DNA of 54,621 nt from Symsagittifera roscoffensis (taxonomy: Eukaryota > Xenacoelomorpha > Acoela > Convolutidae). The stretch covers positions 17,375,018 through 17,429,638 of the forward strand of contig NC_087067.1 of the NCBI RefSeq assembly GCF_963678635.1, in the 5' to 3' direction. The translations under genes and the position numbers were made by a program. Below are positions 41,401 through 53,400 of this stretch, in pieces. Under the pieces are notes generated by a model. The model was not told the origin of the DNA. It made no database searches and saw only the letters and a list, made by a program, of their open reading frames with translations. Position 1 is the stretch's first letter, and every line of letters begins with the position of its first letter.

Positions 41401-44400
41401 AAACAAACGATTATCTAGCTGGTCAGTTTGACTTCAAACGAGAAATGGTGCTCCATTTTCTAATTTCACGACTTGTTGCTAACATTCTCTTCGTCGCTCT
41501 TTTCACGCCGAATGCCAATAAAGTAGTTCCATACTGTCTGTTGACGAATATTTCGATGAACGTGTGTCAAGTTTATTCGTCAACTGAGAAAAGTTTCGGC
41601 AACAAGTTGCAGATGAGATTGCTGAGTAATGCGATTAATCAACAGATTGAGAAGGCGCAAGTTGTTCCTCTGAGCGGCGTGAAATGTAAAGTATCAGTCA
41701 ATGGCAGGTGAGTTGTTTACTTTTTTTTAACGGTAAGAATTTTAGTTCTATCAGTATTAAAAATGCACCATTAGAACAAAAAAGTTATTAAAAGTAATGA
41801 ACGTGGTGACGACTCTTATATAGGTCTTGCTGATTTTTTTGTTAGGTTTTTTTCAGGAAAAGTCTTAAAATTTGTTTACGCTCATTTTTGATTTTCGCAG
41901 TTTGAATTAAGATTTCTTTTTAAGCTCAGTGCGTTTCCATTGTTAAAAGGAAGGCAAAATCCACTATCGAACAGCAAAAATGTAAAGGTCTCGAAAAATG
42001 TAATGGTCTTCTAATTTCGAAAATGGAAATTAATTATCAGATATCCCAGTGAAATAAAAGTTTTGCCTGTTGATCCAGTTTTCTCAAATTGGGTTAATTT
42101 TAACAAAAAAGTGTCCATCATAAATTGTTCTACAAATTCAAAGAGCTTTAAAGCCATCTATGTTTTCTTCGAAATTCAAATGTTGAAGATTTTTTAAAAA
42201 AAGTCAGTTTTGTTTCAGTTTCATTGCGTTCATTACTCTTTTCCAACTGTCAGTTGGATATGTTTCTGTTATAGATTTTTGAGTTTAATCTTATGAAATT
42301 TTTCCAACTGTCAGTTGGATATGTTTCTGTTATAGATTTTTGAGTCTATTCGAAACTTTAAGTTTCATGAGATTAAACAAGATAATTGCAATCGGGCTTG
42401 GAGAGGCAAGGTAAACCACGTCATGCGGTTGGCAACTTGGTTTTCATCTGTAGCGCTGGGGTTGGAGGTTCGCGTTCTGTGGGTTGAAGTTTTTTTCCAA
42501 AACTGGTTTTCGTAATTTGGATTTTAAAGTTCCCTTGAGCTACTAAGCTTGTTTGCGAAGTGTGGCTTCGCCTCTGTAATTTTCTGAAATGCGAAAATAT
42601 ACAGAGCTGATGAGTTAGGCCGGTCTTTGTTTTAGGATTTTATGCTACATTTTTCGTAAAGACAATTAAATTTTTTATTATGGTTATAAAGTATTTTAGG
42701 AAGCATTTTTCAGGATTGATAGTGTTTTGAACCACCGTAGGTAGCACGCCGGTAAGTAAAAAATCTATTTCAGCCGGGCTGCAGACCTGAAGAACCAATA
42801 TTTAGCTGCTTTCACGTTTCTCAAAGACGTCGCTTCAAAAGTACAACGTGAGCAAACTATGGACTACTTGCTATTCTCTCAAAAAACCTTGACCAAAGCA
42901 GGAATCGAACCGAAGTACTTACACGATTCGGCTGAGCCAGATTCAATTGCACGAAAAATGGTTGAGACGACGATTCCCTACAAGCAGCGCATAGGGTGCA
43001 TAACAAAGGAGTACCAAAAACGAGGTATAAAAACGGATTCCGAGTTAAATTCGGAGGATAAACTAGGTAATTCGACATTGTCGATGCTGTATTTCTTCTT
43101 GGAGAATTATGACATAAAGAATGTTCTCCAGCTGATCGACAATTGTGTGAGTTGTTACTTTGCACCGGAAGATACTCTCGTACCTGTGAAGAATATGCCG
43201 GAGTTGTTGATGACGGATAATTTGAAGAAGTTTCCGGTAAGTTCATTTACAGTCGTCATATCAACAGTTTAGTTAGATGTTCTCAGATATAGTTTCGCCC
43301 AATCTTGACACCTGGCGTTAAAGCAAAGTTTTGATTCAAAAATAAGTTTTGATAATTCAGATCAAATTCCTGCTTGATAAAAACAGATACTATGAAAATT
43401 TATGGGATCAAGTTTTTTTTTTTTTATTATTAATTATTATTAGAATTTTTTTTCTGAACCAATTTTCAAAAAAGGTGGCAATGGAATATCCGCCCATTCC
43501 CCTGTGTGCATGCATAATCCCATTATTGCTTTTTACCTTAACCTGTTTTCGACAACCTTCAAAAAAGTCAGTGGGGGTAATTTTTGACCGCTGTTTTTTT
43601 GTCATATTCTCGAAAACTGGCACCCTATATCTGATATTTTGGTTTCAATGTATAGAACAGGTCTTGGGAATCTCCTTGTTTGCATAAGCGGCTGCACCCA
43701 ATTTTTTTTACACAAAAAGTTATGGCCCTTTTCAAATCTGAGATTTTGATTTCATTAGAAAAGACGGGTTTTGGGAAGCTCCCCTGCATAAGCGGCTGCG
43801 CCCTAATATTTTAAACGAAAAGTTATGACCCATGGAAAGTTCCTTTTTTAAGAGACGACGAATGAAATTCAGACTCTTATATAGGTTGCGATGATTTTTT
43901 TTCCAGTGAAACTTGTCCAGGCTCAAATTTAATTTTTCCCGGTTTTACTTTTGATTTGTGTTGAGTTCATTTCCTTTGTTAAAAGCAAAGCAAACTCCAC
44001 TATCGACATCTAATTTCAAATATGGAATTTAATTATCAGATCTCCCAGCAAAACAAAAATTTGATCTTGTGATCCAGTTATCTCAAGTTGGGTTAATTTT
44101 ATCAAAAAAGTGTCAATCATAAATTGTTCTAAAAATTCGAATCTAAGCCCATATTTATTTTCTTGGAAATTCGAAAATCCCTCCTGAATCTGAGATATTT
44201 GGTTCAATCTAAAGAACAAGTTGTGTGTAGTTCTCCTGCATGAGCGGCTACGCCCATTTTCTCCCACAAAATAATGGTCCTTGGAAAAGTCAATTATTTG
44301 GTTTTCACCGTTTTTTTGAAACTTTTTGACTTTCTCGAAAAAAGACGGTCTCATCAAACCCCGCCAAATCTGAGATTTTGTATTTTTGTTCCGACGATTT

Positions 44401-47400
44401 AAAATGGAAGGAATTTTGTATTCGGGCGTGTTTTAGTTTTTTTGTTTTCAGCGCAAAATTCGGTACCATAAATAATCATCGGAATGAAACAACCGACTTT
44501 AAAATAGTTTTTAAAAGTTGTTCTCAGTATCGAGAAGAACCGGCTTGAGCTTTTTGTTTTTTAATCTAATTTCGAGTTAATAAGTGAGCTTGCAGGCTTA
44601 CAATAGCTTATTTATGCTTAATTTAAGCCGTGAAAATATAGTTTTACTCGAGTATAGTTAGTTTTTGAAATTTTTTAGCGCCATTTTGGGAAAATTTCTG
44701 CAAAAAAAATTGGAAAAAAATTAAAGGCGTTTTTTTGTTCTAGTAACTTTTTTTGCAAAAACTGTTTTTCAGTTTAACTATGATTGTCGAATTTGCCTTA
44801 GTTCTTTTGTTTCGTTGAGATCTTTTTATCACCGCACGCAGAAAAAACGACGCTAATTAGTAAAAACTTTTGTTGTATTTTTTAAGACTTAGGTCGGTAC
44901 ATATTGTGCTACTTACTCAGTAACCGGTTATACTTGTTTATCTATGCTAGCTCTTAATCAAATTGAGGTATTGAAAAACTTGTTGTTTCTATTAAAGAGT
45001 TAGTTCACTTCATAATCATTTGCTCCAGATTTCGTTCGTCAACTTGGTAGCCAACGACAAAGGAAACATGAAGTACATTCCAGTGCTCTTCTCCATTTCT
45101 GCATCTCAATCAAGGCCTAAACTCGGTCACTCTACGGAAGACGAATTCACAATAGTGCAAAATAGGACATCGGCGCTGCGATCAGTCGCCAGATTCCTAG
45201 GACGTTACTTCTTAGCCAACCAGAAACTATTCGTCTACCCATCGCATCGTGCAATTGAATTGCAGTCGCTGTTGGACGAAAATGCGGAGAAGTCATTTGA
45301 AGGACGAAAAGTGTTTTTAGCCAGGTTGAAAATTGCTTCGGCAATTAAAAAGTGGAGGTTATCTTCTTTAGTATCGCCTCAGTTGGCGTTGTCGCTTATG
45401 TTCGTATGTGGTTTGTTCACTGAAGCAGCGAAGTTCTGTCAACTCATGGGAAACAATAGACTGTCGATAGCTGTTTTATGCGCGGCGTACAAACTAAATG
45501 ATAACAGGTAAATTATGCTTCGGCTGTAATCTGTTAAAAGAAATACCTCAAAGAGAAACATCAGGTTTGATCGAGGTATGACGGATAATGATAACACTTG
45601 TGAGAGCAAGTGTCTTGTAATCGGGCCTATACTTTTTTACGTAAACAACCTTTCTTACATATTTGTAAGAAATTGTGAATTCGCTTTATTATTGAACCTT
45701 AGTGGCTTCGAGGCATTTTACCGCCTGGCGTAGAGATAACGTGAATGCCTTTTTACCCTAAAGTCTGGGGTTCGAGTCCAAGTCGGACCTCGTTTTTTTT
45801 TCTTCAGAATTGATGAAATTGAAATGTTTTTTTTTTTGGCAAAAATTGAATTGTAGGACTCTTGTCTGCCTGCTTATGTTTTATCGGCTCAGTTGCCACA
45901 TCGGGTACTTTTTTGTGATGTCAGCAATTTCTATCGTAGATGCAAGTAATCTTGGTTTACTCCTGTAAATCGATACCCCTTCGTTGTATATTTTCCTTTG
46001 TTTTCTATTCTTTTTTTTCGCTTAAAGTTTTATTCGGCCTAAATGGTTACGGTATATTTTTTAAGAGTAATGAACGTGGTGACTTTTTCCCTTAGACGGA
46101 GTGACTCTTATATAGGTCTTGGTAATTTTTTTTGTGCCTTCAGACATATTGCCTTCAGATGTGCCTTCAGACATATTAATGCATTTATGAATGCACTTAG
46201 GTGTAAATGCACTTTTTGATTTCAATTGAAATTCATCTGCTGAATCTCACTTAAATAGCACTCTCAAAATTTGAACAAGGAAATAACGCGATTTCTAGAT
46301 TCGAAAGTAGAGTTTAGTTCTTAGATTTCCAGTGGAATAAGAACTTTACCTATTGATTCAGTTTTTCCACTTGTGAAATGCGTGTATTGGTACGAAACTT
46401 CTTTTTTCTTCAACCTAAGTCGCAAATAAAAGTGCTAATTTTGGTGGCACTTTGAATCGGTAGGCTGCGGTAGCAGTATAATGTCATGTGCTCTAACATT
46501 TGATTCGTAAAAATTTAACACAGTTGATGCATTTTTAAATCATCAAATGAAGCGAAAAAATTTAATTGTTCAAACAGCAATACAATGATAAAAAGCCCCA
46601 TTTCAGAACTTTTTCCAACTCAATGTATCTCACAATTTTTGTGAAATGCATAATTTTTACATTTGGTTTTATGTTTTATTACATGAAAAAGTAAGTAGTA
46701 TTTTGTTCTGTTTACTTGCATTCAATACTCTTTTCCAACTGGCATTTGGCTATGTTATTGGCTTAGTTACCTTGTTTTGTGCCGCTTCAAGGGCGAAAAG
46801 TGATCATTTAAAAAAATTCATGTGTCTGTTGCAAGATTTCAAAGTTTTGAAACTTAATAGCTAAAAATTGTATGGCAGTTTTTAGGACATTTTTTGTTGT
46901 CTACCCATTGTTGTCAGCTTAGAAGCCGCTCAGTAAATGCTAAAAGCTTATACAATACTGGTGGGTGTGTTTTCGGCTGTTTTTCTGAAATTATTTTCAT
47001 TTTTCCCAAACTTTGTTTTCGATGTTATTTCCGCCTCATTTTCTATTCGCTAGCTTGCATTGCTGCGCTTGCATTGTATCGCAGGTGATACGAAGCTCCG
47101 TTTCGCCTCTGCGTATGAAAGCCCTTCTGAATGTAGATCAGACTGCATGGGCGAAATAGAAAAATGTTTATCGGTATCGAGAAAAATGGTACTGAAGGTT
47201 TCCGTACAGCTTGAAATGTAGTTTTTATTCAATCATCGATTTGATCAGTCCAAATGCGAGTCGAGTTCTAAATTTACGTTTTAGAGCTTATCAATTGGCG
47301 GATCCCCGTGAGAATGTCCTGAAGTTAACCCAGGAGTTTCAGAAACTATTCGATTCTCAAGGTAAGGAATTTTCGACTTATGGTCGCTGATGCTCGTGTA

Positions 47401-50400
47401 TTATTTTTCACCGGCAGTCTAAAGAAATAAAAAAAAGGATGTATGTAGATTTGTCAAATTCACTATTTTCAGCATTCTTGATGTCCCTGACGCAAACCGA
47501 CCAAATTGTCAGAGCGATGAAGGAATTGGGGGATCTTTTCCAACTGGGAATTGTCTGTGGCGTCGATGTTATGCCTGCTTTGGTTGACGATTTGACCTCT
47601 CGTGTATTATTATCAGCGAGCTCGTTCAATCTTTTCATCCCGGAAAACATTTCGCTCCCTTCTCTTCCTTTGTTCATGCCACCAAGTGCAACTGATCAAT
47701 CAGAAAGCGAGGAGGATTTGGTGAGAAGGACTTTGCAGCAGTTGATGTATGTCTTGCGAGTGTCAATGCAAGCTGCAAATTGTGACCAGTTTCTGGTGAA
47801 GCATTACTTGCTAAAAGTACAGAAGAAGTTGACGAAAACAAAACAAACAGTGAGTACTTTCAGTTGTAAAGTATACCAAATAAAATTTATAGACCAATTA
47901 AAAGTTAAACCAAATAAAAGAAGGATATGTGAACCAAATAAAATTTATAGGATAAAAGAAGGATATGTGGCGCAAAAGGAAATTTTAATACTCGAATTTA
48001 TATGGGAGGGATCAGTTGACAATACCGTGGAGCCATAAAGTTTAAGTACCCTGCATCACTGAAACTTTTTGAGATGCCTTAATATCATTCGAATTGACAG
48101 TGTCCAATGTTCTCAAGTATAACCATCAAGTCTCTTAGATATGTCTTTCTGTCGTACCCACTTAGGATTTTTTTTGCATAAATAGAGTTAGTTAAATGGT
48201 ATAGTTAAATGGTCTACAAATTTTAAACCTAGAAATGAATCCCTGCGTAATGAATTCCATGCCCATTGCAATATTTGTGGAAATACTGTCAATATTTTCA
48301 AGAGTTAACGAAAATTTTCTTTTTGCAAGATTTTTGTTATCTCGAGAAAAATTGCGAGAAAAAAAGGTGCCATTTTAAAATATCTAATAATATCCCTTTC
48401 CTTTTAGCTTCCAGAAGTACTGGTCTCTCGAGTGAGTTCAGCGGTGGATGTCTCCCTCTTGGACGAAAAACAGTACACTCCTCTCACTCGGTGTCTGAGG
48501 TCCACTCTCTTCGTCATGTGGATGACTCATTGCAGAGACCAATTTAACCAGGCCATCCGAACATACAACCAAAACTACACGGCACTTGTTAATGTAACCA
48601 TAATTTTTTCAAACCTATATTTAATTTTTCAAACCTCTATTTTTCAAAGTTGTTTGCCAAGGCCTAAATTTAAATTGTAAAAGGCCTGTGGTTTCTTTAT
48701 GATACTAGCTCTGGTAAAAGTGTAGTGTGCGTGCTCAAATTTGCTCATTGGGCTGAAAAAAACCTGTTCAAATGGCACGCTACAACACGGCTAATTTTCA
48801 TGTTTATCGGGCTCATTTTCCTTTAAAAAATAGTTACAGTTGGATGTGTAATTTTGATTTGCTTGTGGTTTATCCTAACAGTCATTGTTTTACTTTACAG
48901 GACCGTTCGCCCGACGATACCGGCGTTTTCGACGACGCGATCTGGGATTCATGGGAGGCGGCAATCCATTGGGCAAACTTCCTACTGCCATTCGCCAAGT
49001 TCATGGGGGAGGAAATCGCACTCATAGATTGTCTCATATCATTGTTCATGCAGGTAAATTAACCATTCAAAAGCTAACTAAGTTTTTAGTATGAGGTTAT
49101 GTTTATGATATCATTAGATAAACAGACAGGGGAGCATCTATGCTTTTGTCGAGGGTGAAATATTTTGCCCTATTTTGTCAAAACTTTCTGCTCATTTGCC
49201 AAAATTTGCGTTTTTTTTGGCGCGAGCTGCCCTTTAATTAAGTGTATATTGGAGCCTACGATTAGATATGATTTAACAAACTTGTATTAACGTTCTTCTT
49301 TACACAAGCAATGCTTGTGTTATAGTATGAACTATCTTTTTTTTTCAACCTAAGTCGCAAATATTGTTGCGACGCGAATATTGTTGCGATACAATGTGTT
49401 CATTTTGAACAATAACCAGCTATTAAGTACAGCCAATGCTAAGAATTTTAACACAGACTATTATTGTCCCGATGTTTAAAGATGACGCCTCAGGTATACC
49501 CGTGAAGCTGACACGGAAAGAACAACAGAACAGCACAACAAAACGGAAAGCAATGGGAAAAAGAACCGGGGGACGACCGACTCCAAAAACGCCGAAACGA
49601 GGGATGGAATTCCAAACGGACCAGAGAGGAGAGAAAGAGAGTGCGGCCACATCAGGCTCAACAACGGTTTCGGGATCTTCCACCTCGGAAAATCTAGCCC
49701 CTACACCCAAGAGGGTTAATCAAAAGGCAACTCCAGAGTCGAAACAACATCAATCTAAGCAATTAAAACCAACACGCAGGTCAAATAGGGCCAGACAATC
49801 AACACTTGTCGGCGCATTGGGAAATCCGATCCCGATACATACAGTAGAGGACACTCTACAATCTCCAACCAAGAAATTCTCCATAGATTCACCTTCAGAT
49901 AAACAAACAAGCAGCCAAACAATGAAAACTCCAGATCAGCGGTCACCAAGCCTCAAGAACCTCATCACAGAGATGGTTTCCACAAAAAATTGCCCGAATA
50001 CCAAGCCTGTCTAACATTCCTGGACGCAATACGTCCAAAACATCAAACCAGCACGACTCAAATAGTAGATCTGGTATCTCCCGCGGAAACCCCTGAAAAA
50101 TCGTCTGAAAATCTTGAAGTACTATCGGTGATAAACGTACAAAATGTGGAGGAAGCGAATTTCGAAGAGCACCAAGAGAAGGCAAACAAAGAGGAACAGA
50201 TAACAGCAGAAAAACTTTAAAATCTCAACTCAGTCCCACGGGGACGTAAGAACTCAGGTCCTAAGGGGACGTAAAACTCAATTTGATACATACATATTTA
50301 TTTTTGTTGAGAGGGGGAATATCATTTGGCCGGATTGGCAATTTAAATATAGTTTTTATTAGGCTCACTGCGTTGAGCTGGTCAAGTGACCTTGAGAGAC

Positions 50401-53400
50401 AAGGCTAAACATTAAGTTTAGTGAATTGGCTCCAGAAGAGAAATAAACTGTTTTAAGAATCAATTGTCTTATTTATTCTCTTAGTTGTCCTACAGAGTTA
50501 CCTAGCCAATCCGTTCGGATTCAGTATTCAAGATCGCGCATACTAACGGGTATGACAGCTCATTGGCCAAAATTTGCGTTTTTTTTGGCGCGAGCTGCCC
50601 TTAAATTGGAGCCTACGATGTATAAGTGTATATTGGAGCCTATGATTAGATATGATTTAACAAACTTGTATTAACGTTCTGCTTCACACAAGCAATGCTT
50701 GTGTTATAGTATGAACGATCTTTTTTTTCCAACCTAAGTCCAACCTTTTTTTTCCAACCGAAATATTGTTGCGACGCGAATGATGTTGCGATAAAATGTG
50801 TTTATTTTGAAAGTTTTCATTTTGATCAATAATCAGCTATTAAGTACAGTCAATGCTAAGGATTTTAACACAGACTATTATTGTTCCGACTTTCGAACGA
50901 AAGTAATGGAATATATGTACTCGAAATGTTTTTTCAGACAAATTTCGACTTTTTAACAAGCCATTTTAAACGGTATTTTGTGACGGGCTACTAATGCGTA
51001 AGGGGAGATTTAATCCGTCATAGAAATCGTTCCAAATTAGTTGAAGGAAGCTTATTTGCCAGAATTGATTTGTAACTAGGAGCGACACTTTGTACTTAAT
51101 ATGGCGTGTGTGGGGGATGATTTTCACAAAAAATCTCAAATTAAAAAATTCATTTTATTTTTTTTTTACGTTTTTTTTTTCATGCTATTACTGCTCCATA
51201 GACTGCTCTATAAATTGAGGCGTGATAAATGGATTTTTTTTCAAATTGACTGGTACTGCTAATGCGTCATAATTGGCGTGCGTGACTCGAGAACTTTTGT
51301 AGACTCAAATTTTTACTCATTCAGTTTTCCAGTAGAGTTTTCGGTCATCTTTTTGCTTGTGTATGCGAAGTGCAACTTCGACTCTGTGTAAAAATGTGCT
51401 GTCACTTTTTCGATTACAACTAGCGCCTCGAATTCCGAAGCGTAAGTACTGAAACAGTGTATAGAGAGGTTAGCTTAGCTATAAAGATCACCTTTGTTGT
51501 AGTTATATGTTTTGACAAAAATATAAGAATTTCTTTTCGCATATGCAGATGTTGGAGGTGTTAAGAAACGAATGTTGGGGGAAATTTTTTAAAATGTCGA
51601 CCAAGTTTGAAAAACACTGAATGGAAATGGACGTTTTGAGATTAAACTAAAGGGTTGTATTAATCGAAATGGAAAAAACTGTTTTATTGATTTGATAAAC
51701 GTTTAGAACTCATTGTTAGCATTGTTTATAAATTCAATTTTCTTCGGTTGGGTAATTTAAAATTTTGAGCATATTATGGTTGTAGATGCCGGTGAATGAG
51801 CGGAGTGTGAGAGTTATGGCGACAGTTTTCCACCAGCCGAAGAGGGTGGAGCCGAGGGCAAGTCTCATGCTGGAAGAAACCGAGGACTCCTTCGTGTTCG
51901 ACTCATCCCTGTTCGCTCTCTCACACGCAGACTACGATCTCACCTCGAACCAAATTGTAAGTCCAGATGATAAACGTCATCAGTTTGTAATCTGTAAGCG
52001 TATTGTAATTGAAAAGAAGCTTAGCACCGGTAAGGGGCGATGCTTGTAAGCATCACGAGGACTGCTAAATTAGTGAGAGCAACTTTCCTAAGCTGCATTT
52101 TTATTTTTTTTCTTAACTGCAGTTCTCTTTTCAAGATAGAACATGTGAAAATTGGTTCTGATGCTATAGTTTTAGACATCAGATAGATCGTCATTTGGTC
52201 TTTGTTCTTTCATAATTGGCCGAACTTTGTGGCGGCAGCTAATAATTAAAAGAAGTTTTTATCGAAAGCTTGTGATTATTGGGATTGCATTTGAGCAGAA
52301 AGAAACTAAGATTAGTAAAATATTTAGGTGCCGTTCATCCTTGAGAAGAAGTACAAGAAACTGATGTTGCGATTAAACTGCCAAACTGACCTTCCAGCAG
52401 GGGAGGTTTTCACACTCTTTGTGAACAAACAGAGAGCCAAAAGGAGTTACATGATCAAAAATGGACTCATCGTTGCAGGTGATGGATTGATAACTAGTCG
52501 CGATACGCAAGATGATATCTTGCATGTGTCCACACCATTTTTTGTTCCCAGATTTTAGTGGAAGTTTTAATGGCTCCATATAAAACTGTCTGGTGGCTAC
52601 AGAATAAAAATTCAAATTACAATACTCAAATGCATAATTATTCAGACCCCCTGAGTTTTGTTTTTTCCATAAACCATGTACACTAAATGGATCCACCATT
52701 TAAGCAACTAGCCATCAGATGTATAGTACCCACTCGATAGTTTTGGACTCCCCTGATAATTGATTTAGAGTTCACCACTTTAAATTGTTAATCATAACTA
52801 TTGAAGATTCATAACTCAAATTTTATGGTGGTCAGAAATTAAAAATGTTTCAGATCTGTTCTTCAACCAGACGGACTTTCCCGAAATCGGTCAGCTAGAG
52901 TTCGAGCTGACCCCGGAATATCTATCCTTCCTAGAAACGTGTGTCGACATCATGCTCGCCAATGATACTAACAGATCAAACAGCGGAAAAACACAGGTAA
53001 ATGTACCAGTGTTGATACCGTATGCTAAGCAAGTGGAAAAGCATCTGGGCGCTGAAAAGGGAGGAGAGAATGGGGCTCCAGGAGAGGTGCTGGATGATCT
53101 GATGGTTCCTAATATGAGACATTATCTGCAATCGGCTGTATGCACCCGAGCGATAAGTGAGTGATCATCAAAATAGATCTTGATAACTGGAAGCTGAATT
53201 TTGGAATTCTAATGAGACTATTATCAAATATTTTCAGCATTAATTATACAGATAGTTGTTTTGTCACGTTTCATCTGTCAAATGTCATCGAGCTCTTGCT
53301 AGTTTTTTAAATACAAACGAAAGATTTAAATACAAGCGAAAGATTTAAATACAAGCGAAAGATTCATCCATTTGCTAGTTGTTCCATCTTTTATGTTAAG

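Noticed and set aside
49436-50220. Extra CPLANE1 exon with a Lys/Ser-rich product
   Set aside because: The frame is broken, it is followed by a polypurine tract and LTR-like sequence, and exons 12 and 13 join in phase without it.
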